Assembly (NCBI GenBank): GCA_016192105.1
Contig: JACPUV010000025.1
Location: 62,001 to 126,000, forward strand
Source: Sphingobacteriales bacterium
Lineage (GTDB): Bacteria > Bacteroidota > Bacteroidia > Chitinophagales > Chitinophagaceae
Length of the DNA: 64,000 nucleotides
Direction of reading: 5' to 3'
The position numbers and the translations under genes were made by a program. Shown in pieces: positions 28,291 to 36,797 of this stretch. The notes below the pieces were generated by a model. It saw only the letters and a list, made by a program, of their open reading frames with translations. It did no database searches and was not told where the DNA came from. The number at the start of each line of letters is the position of its first letter. Positions within the stretch are counted from its first letter, which is position 1.

Positions 28291-29500
28291 AATTGAACTG
28301 ACCGGTCATTTCTTCCAGGCTCCGCGCCCCGGGAAAATAAACCAGGAGTTTACTGATCACCGCTTCCACCATGGCGTCGGGGCAGGAAGCTCCGCTGGTG
28401 ACCAGGATTTGAACGGGCTCTTTCCCCGGGAGGTAGCCATCCGTTACGGTTTCTTCCTTTTTGTGAATATTATAATGACAAATCGTTGTCGCGGAAAGAA
28501 TCTTTTCAGCGCTGCTGATATAATAAGTGGGTAATTTTTCTTCGCAGAGTTCCACCAGGTGCGATGTATTCGAAGAATTATAGCCGCCAACCACCAGGGC
28601 CAGGTCCGCCTTTGTTTCCAGCATACCGCTTACGGCGGTTTGGTTATCGTTGGTGGCATAGCAAAGCGTATCCCGGGTATCCGCGAAGCTGTCCGGGTTT
28701 CCGGTAAAATCAAGGATCACTTTTTTAAGGTAGTCGGCAATAGCCTGTGTATCGCTGGCCAGCATGGTGGTCTGGTTTACCACCCCGATCCGCTTAAGAT
28801 CTTTTTTTATATCAAAACCTTCGGTGTATTGTCCATGGAACTCCTCATAGAAGGAGCCGGCTTCCTTTACACCGGTAATATATTGTGCCAGGCGGATCGC
28901 TTCCTCCATGTCTTTTACCATAACGGAAGGGGCATGGGCGGCTGCATGCGAGAAAGTAGCCCGGGTTTCCTCGTGGGCGGGTTTGCCGTGGATGATGATG
29001 GTATATTCCTTCCGCGCAATAACCTCGCTGCGGTTCCAGACCTTTTCTACAAAGGGACAGGTGGTATTGTATTTATCTGTGGGGATCCCTTTTTGCCGGA
29101 GCCTTTCCTCAATATCCAGGGTGGTGCCAAAGGCCGGGATCAGTACAATATCATCGCCGGTGATCTCATCAAAGGAGATCAGCTGTTTGCCATATGTATC
29201 CTGCAGGAACCGGATACCATGAGCCACCAGGTCCGCGTTGACCTGCGGGTTGTGGATCATCTCGCTGAGCAGGAAGATGCGTTTGCCGGGGTTATCGGCT
29301 ACGGTCCGGAAGGCGATATCAATTGCATTCTCCACCCCGTAACAAAAACCGAAATGCCGGGCCAGGTAAACCTGCAGCGGGCCAAAATCCAGCCGGGTAG
29401 GGGTGAAGTCTTTTTTCATTTTGTCCGCTTCCTTCCGTTTTTGTTTGATAGCGGAAATCAGGGGACTCCGGTAAAAAAGAGGTACATCGAACTGCTTCAT
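28289..29500 (-). CDS. ispH: 4-hydroxy-3-methylbut-2-enyl diphosphate reductase
   Basis: Last enzyme of the non-mevalonate (MEP) isoprenoid pathway, an iron-sulfur protein that makes IPP and DMAPP. The 403-residue form has the long N-terminal extension seen in Bacteroidota (MKQFDVPLFYRSPLIS). The three cluster cysteines are in HFGFCYGVENA (Cys53), NTTCPFVEK and GASCPDAMVE. A near-consensus -7 box (TACCTTTA) lies a few nucleotides upstream of the ATG on the minus strand. It is divergent from the amylase lipoprotein. Confidence 0.95.
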   Translation of the reverse strand: MKQFDVPLFYRSPLISAIKQKRKEADKMKKDFTPTRLDFGPLQVYLARHFGFCYGVENAIDIAFRTVADNPGKRIFLLSEMIHNPQVNADLVAHGIRFLQDTYGKQLISFDEITGDDIVLIPAFGTTLDIEERLRQKGIPTDKYNTTCPFVEKVWNRSEVIARKEYTIIIHGKPAHEETRATFSHAAAHAPSVMVKDMEEAIRLAQYITGVKEAGSFYEEFHGQYTEGFDIKKDLKRIGVVNQTTMLASDTQAIADYLKKVILDFTGNPDSFADTRDTLCYATNDNQTAVSGMLETKADLALVVGGYNSSNTSHLVELCEEKLPTYYISSAEKILSATTICHYNIHKKEETVTDGYLPGKEPVQILVTSGASCPDAMVEAVISKLLVYFPGARSLEEMTGQFN

Positions 29501-29587
29501 ACTGTAAAGGTAATGATCCTGTATGGCTTCTGCAGGAGGCCGCCGGGCAGATCAAATGTTCTTCTTATCTTTCCGGAAATCACAGCT

Positions 29588-30973
29588 ATGCGGTTGCTGT
29601 TTGCCCTCCTTTTATCAGTCTTGCTTTTTTCCTGTAAGCTGATGCATAAAGAAGATAAATCTGAAACCAAAAAAGAACAACACATGACAGGCCGGTACAA
29701 GCCTTTGGACTGGGTGCGCAGCACCACAATTTATGAAGTGAATATCAGGCAATACACGCCACAGGGGACTTTTAATGCCTTTGCACAGGAACTGCCCCGC
29801 TTAAAAGCAATGGGGGTGGAAACACTCTGGTTTATGCCCATTACTCCCATTGCACAAAAAAACAAGAAGGGGTCACTGGGCAGTTATTATGCCTGTTCCG
29901 ATTATATATCCATTAATCCCGAATTCGGCACCCTGGGTGATTTTAAGGCACTCGTACAGCAAGCCCATGCGATGGGTTTTAAAGTGATCATTGACTGGGT
30001 CGCCAATCACACCGGCTGGGATCATGTCTGGACAAAAGAACACCCGGATTATTACCGGAAAGACCCCGTTACCCATGATTTCCAGATCGCTTCAGGGATG
30101 GATGATATCATCGAACTGGATTTCAGCAACCCGGCCCTGCGGAAGGCCATGATCGAAGCCATGCAGTATTGGGTAAAGGAATGTGATATCGACGGGTTTC
30201 GCTGTGATCTTGCCTTCTGGGTGGAACTGGATTTCTGGAAGGAAGCGAGGCCACTGGTGGATGCGGTTAAACCGTTGTTCTGGCTGGGAGAATATGATGA
30301 ACTGGAAAAACCGGAATACGGGGAAGCCTTTGATGCCAGTTATTCCTGGTCATGGATGCACCGCACGGAGGATTTTTATAAAAAGCAATTACCACTGGAT
30401 TCATTGTACGAACTGCTGAAGCGGTACGATGACTTGGGTGATACCACAATGCGGGCCTGGTTTACCAGCAACCACGACGAGAACAGCTGGAATGGTACCG
30501 AGTATGAGAAATACGGGGACATGGCAAAGGCCCTGGCTGTTTTCAGCGCCACCTGGAACGGGATTCCGCTTTTGTATTCCGGCCAGGAGTTGGGGAATAC
30601 GGGGCGGATTCAGTTTTTTGAGAAGGATACCATCCTCCCCGGTGCTGATGCGGAGCAACTGACCGCTTTTTATCATTCCCTGCTCGGATTAAAAGCCCGT
30701 CACCCTGCACTGAGGGCGGGGGATACCGGTGTAACCACATTCCGGATCAAAACAACGGCTCCCGACAAGGTATTCGCCTACCTGAGAAAAAAAGGGAACC
30801 GGGAAGTACTGGTGGTTTTGAACCTCTCTCCGCAGCGCGACCTGCATTTTGACCTGGCGGATAGCCGGGTTACGGGGCTGTATAAAAATGTTTTTTCCCG
30901 GGCAGCCAACGATTTTACCAGTGAAAAAAGTTTTGAAATGCAGCCCTGGGAATTTGCCGTCTATGAGAAATAA
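29588..30973 (+). CDS. GH13 alpha-amylase-type lipoprotein
   Basis: A 461-residue exported glycoside hydrolase. It has a lipoprotein signal peptide (RLLFALLLSVLLFSC, Cys16) and then a GH13 barrel: region I DWVANHTGWDH, nucleophile Asp207 in GFRCDLA, acid/base Glu235 in WLGEYDE, and transition-state Asp297 in TSNHDENSW. A C-terminal beta domain ends the protein. All three catalytic carboxylates are present, so it should be active on alpha-1,4-glucans at the periplasmic face or cell surface. The frame continues far upstream, antisense to ispH, but ATG 29588 gives the signal peptide. A glucan phosphorylase homologue lies just beyond ispH. Confidence 0.92.
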   Translation: MRLLFALLLSVLLFSCKLMHKEDKSETKKEQHMTGRYKPLDWVRSTTIYEVNIRQYTPQGTFNAFAQELPRLKAMGVETLWFMPITPIAQKNKKGSLGSYYACSDYISINPEFGTLGDFKALVQQAHAMGFKVIIDWVANHTGWDHVWTKEHPDYYRKDPVTHDFQIASGMDDIIELDFSNPALRKAMIEAMQYWVKECDIDGFRCDLAFWVELDFWKEARPLVDAVKPLFWLGEYDELEKPEYGEAFDASYSWSWMHRTEDFYKKQLPLDSLYELLKRYDDLGDTTMRAWFTSNHDENSWNGTEYEKYGDMAKALAVFSATWNGIPLLYSGQELGNTGRIQFFEKDTILPGADAEQLTAFYHSLLGLKARHPALRAGDTGVTTFRIKTTAPDKVFAYLRKKGNREVLVVLNLSPQRDLHFDLADSRVTGLYKNVFSRAANDFTSEKSFEMQPWEFAVYEK

Positions 30974-30985
30974 ACAGGTCGAATC

Positions 30986-31017
30986 AAAAAAGCCGCTTCA
31001 GGGGAAACGGCTTTTTT
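30986..31017. terminator. Bidirectional terminator between the amylase and Deg protease genes
   Basis: AAAAAAGCCG (30986-30995) and CGGCTTTTTT (31008-31017) are perfect arms around a 12-nt loop. A tail of A and T on either side serves both convergent genes. Confidence 0.88.
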
Positions 31018-31038
31018 ATAGTGAATACGATTGATTGA

Positions 31039-32541
31039 CTATTCGTCTTCCAGTTGCAGGTTTACCGGGTAGCGGTACATGCCATCATACCCGTCGTAAA
31101 ATCCTTCCAGGTTCAGGCTTTCACCGCGCAGTCCGCCAATGGCCCTGCTCAGTTCATCCACATTCTTGACTTCCACTCCATTCACGCTGGTGATGATAAA
31201 TCCATCCTGCATCCTGGTTTTGCTGAAGGGACCGCCGGTTCTTATCTTCTTGACCAGCACCCCGCCTTCCATTTCATTTTTCTGGGCAATTTTTTTATCC
31301 AGGTTTTCCAGGTCGGCGCCCAGCACATTGCCCAGGTTGGACGCAGCCAGATTTTCATAAGTACCCTGTTCAGCTTTGAGGGTGGCGTTGGTTACAAATT
31401 CCTTTCCGTCTCTTTTATATGTGATCGACACTTTATCCCCGGTGTTCAGGGAGGCCACGGTTCCCTGTAATTCACTCCAGGAACTGATGTTTACCTCGTT
31501 TATTTTTTTAATGATGTCGCCCTTCTTTAAACCGGCATTGGCCGCCGCCCCGTCAGGAGCCACTGAGCCAATATATGCGCCATCTGTTGAGGTTATCCGG
31601 GTCTGGTCTGCCGCGATACCCAGGTAGGGCCGTTTTACATCCCCGAATTTGATCAGGTCGTTCACTATTTTTTTGACCAGGTTGACCGGGATGGCAAAAG
31701 AATAACCGGCATAGGTACCCGTGGGTGCATAGATGGCCGAATTAATACCGATGAGCTGACCCTCGGTTGTGATCAGTGCCCCACCGCTGTTGCCCTGGTT
31801 TACGGCTGCATCGGTCTGGATAAAGGATTCAATGGGATTCTCGCTCTGGCGGCCATTGATACCGATGGAACGGCCCTTGGCACTGATGATACCGGCTGTT
31901 ACTGTGGTTTCCAGTGTCAGCGGGTACCCGATTGCCAGGACCCATTGTCCCAGTTTTACATTGTCCGAATTGCCATAGAGCAGGAAGGGGAAGCCGGTCC
32001 CGTCGATCTTTAATACCGCGATATCACTGCTGGCATCCTTCCCGATCACTTTTGCTTTGTATGTTTTTTTGTTGCTTAATGTCACGGTGATCTCATCGGC
32101 TACGCCCTGACCCCCGTCGGAGATTACGTGGTTATTGGTGACAATATACCCATCATCACTGATGATCACTCCGCTGCCGGATGCCCTTTGTTCCGGCTGG
32201 ATCTGGGGACCAAAATTGAAAAACTGGTCAAAGAAATCATCAAAGCCATTGCCCTTCCCGCGGGGTAACTGGTTCGAGATTTTTTTGGCCGGGATCTTCG
32301 TTTTGATATGCACCACGGCCGGAACGGCAGCATTGGCTGCCTTGGTAAAATCCGTGGCTTCTCCTACGGGATTGGCGGCATTGTCCAGAAAACCGGCATA
32401 ATTGGCCGGTACTTTTCCGTCGGCCGACTGGCTGAATGCGGTTGCATGTTGCCGGGCAACTACTTTGCTGTAAATCCAAACACTGCTAACCGCAGATACG
32501 GCGCTTACTGCAACGATCAATAGAAGCTGTTTGAGTTTCAT
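31039..32541 (-). CDS. Periplasmic Do/Deg-family serine protease (HtrA)
   Basis: Envelope quality-control protease and chaperone. From ATG 32541 it has 500 residues; an upstream TTG adds six residues that are not needed. An N-terminal signal-anchor (QLLLIVAVSAVSAVSSVWIY) is followed by the trypsin-like domain with His138 (VTNNHV), Asp173 (SDIAVLKI) and Ser252 (GNSGGALI), then two PDZ domains (about 300-390 and 410-500). A polar Gly/Asp/Phe segment (NGFDDFFDQFFNFG) before the catalytic domain matches the Deg LA-loop region. Whether it is DegP-, DegQ- or DegS-like cannot be told. Confidence 0.93.
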   Translation of the reverse strand: MKLKQLLLIVAVSAVSAVSSVWIYSKVVARQHATAFSQSADGKVPANYAGFLDNAANPVGEATDFTKAANAAVPAVVHIKTKIPAKKISNQLPRGKGNGFDDFFDQFFNFGPQIQPEQRASGSGVIISDDGYIVTNNHVISDGGQGVADEITVTLSNKKTYKAKVIGKDASSDIAVLKIDGTGFPFLLYGNSDNVKLGQWVLAIGYPLTLETTVTAGIISAKGRSIGINGRQSENPIESFIQTDAAVNQGNSGGALITTEGQLIGINSAIYAPTGTYAGYSFAIPVNLVKKIVNDLIKFGDVKRPYLGIAADQTRITSTDGAYIGSVAPDGAAANAGLKKGDIIKKINEVNISSWSELQGTVASLNTGDKVSITYKRDGKEFVTNATLKAEQGTYENLAASNLGNVLGADLENLDKKIAQKNEMEGGVLVKKIRTGGPFSKTRMQDGFIITSVNGVEVKNVDELSRAIGGLRGESLNLEGFYDGYDGMYRYPVNLQLEDE

Positions 32542-32722
32542 AACGTTGATTGTTTTCAATTTTTCTTGTTTTTTTACAAAACCTGTGCCTTAGCGGTACA
32601 AAATAACAAACTGTCAGGGATTCTTTGTTTGCCGCGGGCTTAGTTTAACAAATCTTTACTAAGGTCTTCGTACTTCTCCCGGTTTGCCGGGTTGTTGAGG
32701 GGATTTTTCTGTCAATGGCGGC

Positions 32723-33721
32723 TCAAAGCTGATTCAAAAAAGCGAGGGTATTGATCCCGTCCGCGTAATCGCTGATTCCGGGGTACTGGCTTTGGCCAAA
32801 GGGCAGGAATCCCTTCCCGGTAATGGATTGCAATTCTTCACTGGATTGAAGGCTGCCGGTCAATTTGTCCGATTCATAATAGTATTCATAATTCAACTGG
32901 CTGATCGGGGAGAAGAGGGCGGGGCTCTCTACCAGCAGCAGGGAACCATTCGTCATATAGAACTGCTTGTTCAGCAGGTGCAGGGCCAGGTTGTAATCAT
33001 AATTGTTTTTGTACTTGTGGTGATCCGCGAGGTAATTGTATTTTCTGAAGGCCTCCAGGAGGGGGATAAAATCATAGCCTCCCGGTACATAGATCTTGGT
33101 TATATTCCGGCAACCAAGTCCAAAATAGAGATATACATCATCGGCCAGTCCCTCCAGTTCCTGTCGGGTTTCATTCCCACTGAGGATGGCAACCGAGGTT
33201 CGGTTCTTCCGGATAATATGGGGGTATCTCCCGAAATAATATTCAAAGTAGCGGGAAGAGTTGTTGCTGCCCGTGGCGATATAGGCATCACATCCTTTTA
33301 GCATCTCCGCAAACCCGGTACATTCCCCCGCCTGCTCATCCCATTCTGCCATTTTTTCCAGCAGGTGTCTGATCAGTACCTGGTCACGGGAGGAGGGCTT
33401 TACCAGTGCCTTATGTCCGCAGATAAATACCGAAAGCCAGTCATGAAATCCCACCAGGGGGATATTCCCCGCCATAATGATCCCTATGGTCCGCGGCTGA
33501 TGCCTTTTTTCGGGTACCCGCTGATCTTTGGTCCATGCTTCCAGCCGGTCTTTTTGCAAAAAAGACAACGCTATATTTTTAGCGGCTTTGTCCACAAATT
33601 CCGGGATGAACCAGCCATTTTCATGACCGGCTTTTTCCACAGCCTCCTGCCAACCGGGCTCCCCGGACAGAATATATTCACCAAGCCTTGATAATAAATA
33701 AATTCGATGCGGTAAATTCAT
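32723..33721 (-). CDS. LuxC-like acyl-CoA reductase
   Basis: A 332-residue protein of the LuxC/acyl-CoA reductase family, which reduces acyl-CoA or activated acyl esters to aldehydes with NAD(P)H. The thioester-forming Cys204 is in [10 protein letters not shown]. Other landmarks are [19 protein letters not shown] (about 79-97), [10 protein letters not shown] and [17 protein letters not shown]. No luciferase genes are nearby, so it is not a bioluminescence locus. It starts 58 nt from a divergent ferredoxin, sharing the intergenic region. Possible uses are fatty aldehydes, pigment or lipid synthesis (inference). Confidence 0.85.
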   Translation of the reverse strand: MNLPHRIYLLSRLGEYILSGEPGWQEAVEKAGHENGWFIPEFVDKAAKNIALSFLQKDRLEAWTKDQRVPEKRHQPRTIGIIMAGNIPLVGFHDWLSVFICGHKALVKPSSRDQVLIRHLLEKMAEWDEQAGECTGFAEMLKGCDAYIATGSNNSSRYFEYYFGRYPHIIRKNRTSVAILSGNETRQELEGLADDVYLYFGLGCRNITKIYVPGGYDFIPLLEAFRKYNYLADHHKYKNNYDYNLALHLLNKQFYMTNGSLLLVESPALFSPISQLNYEYYYESDKLTGSLQSSEELQSITGKGFLPFGQSQYPGISDYADGINTLAFLNQL

Positions 33722-33731
33722 TCCTCTCTAC

Positions 33732-33739
33732 TAATTTTG
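33732..33739 (+). promoter_or_regulatory. -7 element of the ferredoxin gene
   Basis: TAATTTTG matches TAnnTTTG and lies 39 nt before the ferredoxin ATG, in the short region shared with the divergent LuxC-like gene. Confidence 0.5.
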
Positions 33740-33778
33740 TACGGCAAAAATAACCCTGAACCCGTTAATAATTTTATT

Positions 33779-34126
33779 ATGGCTATTAAGATTACCGAAG
33801 AATGTATCAACTGCGGTGCCTGCGAGCCCGAATGTCCGAACAACGCAATCTATGAAGGGGGTGTGGAGTGGGCCATTGCTGATGGTACCACTGTAAAAGG
33901 AACCTATACCCTGCTGGATGGAACCACGGTGGATGCCGACCAGAAAAATGCACCGGTGGCAACGGACACTTATTATATTACCCCCAACAAGTGTACGGAA
34001 TGCCAGGGATTCCACGAAGAACCCCAGTGTGCTGCCGTATGCCCGGTTGACTGCTGCGTACCTGACGATATGTACCAGGAAACAGTGGACCAGCTGATGG
34101 CAAAAAAGGAAAAACTGCATTCGTAA
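33779..34126 (+). CDS. 4Fe-4S dicluster ferredoxin
   Basis: A 115-residue electron carrier with two cluster motifs: [12 protein letters not shown] (about residues 9-20) and [18 protein letters not shown] (about 69-86). The second motif has an eight-residue insert between its second and third cysteines, as in Azotobacter/Allochromatium-type ferredoxins. About 45 residues without cysteine separate the two halves, longer than in clostridial forms. ATG 33779 is chosen; an upstream TTG would extend into the promoter box. It faces the LuxC-like reductase, so it may donate electrons to a linked redox reaction (inference). Confidence 0.9.
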   Translation: MAIKITEECINCGACEPECPNNAIYEGGVEWAIADGTTVKGTYTLLDGTTVDADQKNAPVATDTYYITPNKCTECQGFHEEPQCAAVCPVDCCVPDDMYQETVDQLMAKKEKLHS

Positions 34127-34189
34127 GCTTACGGTGCTTTCCCTGTGCAAAAAATTAGTTTCCCGCATGGCGGAAATGGTATTTTTTTT

Positions 34190-34289
34190 GTACATTACAG
34201 ATGTACTAATACAACAGCGACAGCTGTTCAATCAGTGACGGGTGATATGTCCCGTTGTACAGAGGTGAAGGGCAACAACCTTCACCTCT
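34190..34289. other. Row of hairpins between the ferredoxin and ddl genes; candidate structured RNA
   Basis: This lies in a 321-nt gap without a gene. Perfect hairpins occur in series: GTACAT/ATGTAC with a 5-nt loop (34190-34206), ACGGG/CCCGT with an 8-nt loop (34238-34255) and AGAGGTGAAGG/CCTTCACCTCT, an 11-bp stem with loop GCAACAA (34261-34289). ACAGCTGT (about 34220-34227) is also palindromic. An imperfect hairpin and eight T just upstream (about 34159-34189) may terminate the ferredoxin transcript. No known RNA family was recognised. Confidence 0.45.
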
Positions 34290-34447
34290 ACTATTTTCAG
34301 TTTCGCAAGCCCGCCTGCGCTTCCTGTCCAGGCCATAAATTTTGTTAATGCGGGGGGATTACTGCTTTTCCCATTGTGCATCTTGTTTTTTTCTGCAATA
34401 TTTGCATAACCGGTCCCGTTGAAGCCGGGGCAAAACCACATTCTGAA

Positions 34448-35443
34448 ATGAAAAAAAATATTGCGCTGGTTACCGGCGGTTTTTCCGGGGAAGCGGTCAT
34501 CTCTTACCGGTCGGCCGTTACGATTGACAATAACCTGGACCGTTCTCTTTTTAATGTTTACAAAATTGATATCATCCCGCAGGGCTGGTTTTATGAGATG
34601 GTGGATGGCCGCCGGGTGGAAATAGACAAGAACGATTTTTCCCTTCAACTGGATAACGAAAAGATAAATTTTGATGCGGTTTTTATCGGGATGCATGGTA
34701 CCCCCGGGGAAGACGGAAAATTACAGGGCTATTTTGATACACTGAAGATCCCGTACACCGGTTGTGATGCGGCTTCTTCGGCCATTACATTCAACAAACG
34801 TTATGGTACTGCGGTGGCCGCTGCTTCGGGCATTCCCGTGGCAAAGTCGGTGCTCCTGATCAAAGATTTGTTTGGCAGTACGGCAGAGGTGATCAGTACC
34901 CTGCGATTCCCGGTTTTTGTGAAGCCGAATAATGGGGGGTCGAGTATCGGGATGTCGAAAGTGAATGAACCTTCACCGGAAGAACTGGACCAGGCGATCG
35001 GGAAAGCATTTAAAGAAGACAGCCAGGTGCTGGTGGAAGAGATGGTGCAGGGAAGGGAATTCACGGTAGGTGTATTCCGGTCGAAAGGAAATATTATTGT
35101 ACTGCCGCTGACTGAAGTAAGGGCCCATGCCGATAAAGCCTTTTTTGATTTTGAGGCAAAATACCAGGGAAAATCGACCGAAACCACGCCGGCGGAAGTT
35201 GATGAGGCGGTGGCCGATAAAATCAGGGATATGGCAAGGAAAGCGTATGCGGCATTTAATTGCCGGGGCGTAGTGCGGATTGACTTTATTTATAATGAAG
35301 CCGAGGGCCGGCCTTATATGCTGGAAGTAAATACCATCCCCGGGCAGAGTGAGGCCAGCATCATCCCGCAACAGGTACGGACCATGGGCTGGAGCCTGAA
35401 AGAGTTTTACAGCAAATTGCTGCTCGAATGTTTTACTGACTGA
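34448..35443 (+). CDS. ddl: D-alanine--D-alanine ligase
   Basis: ATP-grasp enzyme that makes D-Ala-D-Ala for the peptidoglycan stem; 331 residues from ATG 34448. The frame is open to an earlier ATG at 34376, but the extra 24 residues are not family-like. Motifs are MHGTPGEDGKLQGYFDTLKI (about 79-98), FVKPNNGGSSIGMSKV and EVNTIPGQSEASIIPQQ at the ATP/Mg site. A PASTA-domain gene follows after 28 nt in the same direction. Confidence 0.95.
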   Translation: MKKNIALVTGGFSGEAVISYRSAVTIDNNLDRSLFNVYKIDIIPQGWFYEMVDGRRVEIDKNDFSLQLDNEKINFDAVFIGMHGTPGEDGKLQGYFDTLKIPYTGCDAASSAITFNKRYGTAVAAASGIPVAKSVLLIKDLFGSTAEVISTLRFPVFVKPNNGGSSIGMSKVNEPSPEELDQAIGKAFKEDSQVLVEEMVQGREFTVGVFRSKGNIIVLPLTEVRAHADKAFFDFEAKYQGKSTETTPAEVDEAVADKIRDMARKAYAAFNCRGVVRIDFIYNEAEGRPYMLEVNTIPGQSEASIIPQQVRTMGWSLKEFYSKLLLECFTD

Positions 35444-35471
35444 ACCCTGTCCAATTTTTAAAAAACCGCTG

Positions 35472-36278
35472 ATGTTTAAAGCAATTACAAGTCGTCCTCT
35501 CTGGTTTAACCTGATCGTTGGTGTGCTGCTGGCGGTTGCCATTTTTGCCTTATTCCTGCTATCCCTTAACTGGATTACAGGTCATGGCAAATCAGCCACA
35601 ATCCCGGCTGTTACGGGTAAATCGTTTGAAGAAGCTAAAAGCATTTTGAAAAAGGCGGGATTTGCAGTGGAGATTCAGGATTCCATCTATGTGGATACGG
35701 TTCCGGCCATGAATGTGATCAAGCAGATACCCGAAGCCGATGAAGTGGTAAAATCGAACCGGACTGTTTTCCTGGTGATCTGCAGGGCGGTGCCCCCCGA
35801 GGTGGAAATGCCCAACCTGACCGGGTACAGTTTCAGGAATGCCGAAATGGTGCTCAAAAGCCTGGATCTGAGAGTAGGGGATACTACATTCAAACCGGAT
35901 TTTGCCCGAAATGCGGTGCTGGAGCAATGGTACAATGGTGCTGTAATCAACCCGGGAAAAAAGATCCGGAAAGGAAGTGTAATTTCCCTGGTACTGGGAG
36001 ACGGGATCGGTAACCAGGAATTCCCCGTGCCCATCATTACGGGTATGACTTACTGCGATGCTAAAGAGGCCCTGGAATCCATGGGACTGGTCATCGGGTC
36101 GGTGGTTACCATGAGTGATGTAAAGGATACCTGCAACGCTTTTATCTACCGGCAGGTGCCGCAGAAATTTGACGAGGAGAAGCGATTATTAAGGATCCGT
36201 TCCGGGCAAACCATTGATGTATGGCTGCAGTCCAATAAACCGGTTGCCGATACTGCTACAAAAAACTCTAATCTGTAA
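35472..36278 (+). CDS. Membrane-anchored triple-PASTA protein without kinase domain
   Basis: A 268-residue protein with a single N-terminal transmembrane helix (LIVGVLLAVAIFALFLLSL, about 13-31) and three PASTA domains in the periplasm, at about 42-107, 110-180 and 185-253. Each begins with a hydrophobic-proline strand and a helix (IPAVTGKSFEEAKSILKKAG, MPNLTGYSFRNAEMVLKSL, VPIITGMTYCDAKEALESMG). PASTA domains bind peptidoglycan or beta-lactam-like ligands, usually in Ser/Thr kinases or PBPs. No kinase domain is present. Its position behind ddl supports a cell-wall role. Confidence 0.85.
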   Translation: MFKAITSRPLWFNLIVGVLLAVAIFALFLLSLNWITGHGKSATIPAVTGKSFEEAKSILKKAGFAVEIQDSIYVDTVPAMNVIKQIPEADEVVKSNRTVFLVICRAVPPEVEMPNLTGYSFRNAEMVLKSLDLRVGDTTFKPDFARNAVLEQWYNGAVINPGKKIRKGSVISLVLGDGIGNQEFPVPIITGMTYCDAKEALESMGLVIGSVVTMSDVKDTCNAFIYRQVPQKFDEEKRLLRIRSGQTIDVWLQSNKPVADTATKNSNL

Positions 36279-36288
36279 TTTTAATGTA

Positions 36289-36597
36289 ATGGAGAATATT
36301 ACCGTTGAAGAATTGAAAGCCCGGATGGATGCCGGCGAAAAACTGAATCTGATCGATTGCCGCGAACCCGCCGAATACGCAGAGTTCAATATCGGCGCCA
36401 AACTGATTCCCCTCGGCATGATCCAAACCCTGCAAACAGATGAACTGGACGGACTGAAAAATGAGGAGCTGATCATTCATTGCCGCAGCGGCAAGAGAAG
36501 CGTAACGGCCTGTTTGTTCCTGGAGACGATGGGATTTACAAAAACCGTTAACGTACTGGGCGGCGTTCTGGCCTGGCAGGAAAAATTCGGGAAGTAA
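36289..36597 (+). CDS. Single-domain rhodanese
   Basis: A 102-residue rhodanese-like sulfurtransferase with the active-site loop HCRSGKRS (Cys65) and the opening LIDCREPAEYAEFNIGAKLI. The six-residue loop CRSGKR is normal for rhodaneses. There is no signal peptide, so it is cytosolic. ATG 36289 is chosen; the frame extends upstream over the end of the PASTA gene. It begins 10 nt after the PASTA stop and is probably part of that transcript. Confidence 0.9.
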   Translation: MENITVEELKARMDAGEKLNLIDCREPAEYAEFNIGAKLIPLGMIQTLQTDELDGLKNEELIIHCRSGKRSVTACLFLETMGFTKTVNVLGGVLAWQEKFGK

Positions 36598-36688
36598 TTG
36601 GCAATTTGACAAGGAGGCAAGTGTCAATGCATATTAGTCCGGATAATATAATGCGGGGAAGAAAACTCATTACTGCATAAGCAAACAC

Positions 36689-36719
36689 AATTAAAAAGGC
36701 CCAGCGGGCCTTTTTAATT
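36689..36719. terminator. Strong bidirectional terminator
   Basis: AATTAAAAAGGCCC (36689-36702) and GGGCCTTTTTAATT (36706-36719) are perfect 14-nt inverted arms around AGC. It ends both the rhodanese transcript and the convergent TonB-receptor transcript. Confidence 0.92.
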
Positions 36720-36797
36720 TAAAGACGTTACGGAGTTTGTATCCTTTCAGGCTTTACAGGATTGCAAAATTGCCGAATTACCTCATTGCTAAACTGA

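Noticed and set aside
28559..29587. N-terminal extension of the amylase frame
   Set aside because: The open frame runs upstream antisense to ispH, but the lipoprotein signal peptide begins at ATG 29588, so the earlier part is not coding.
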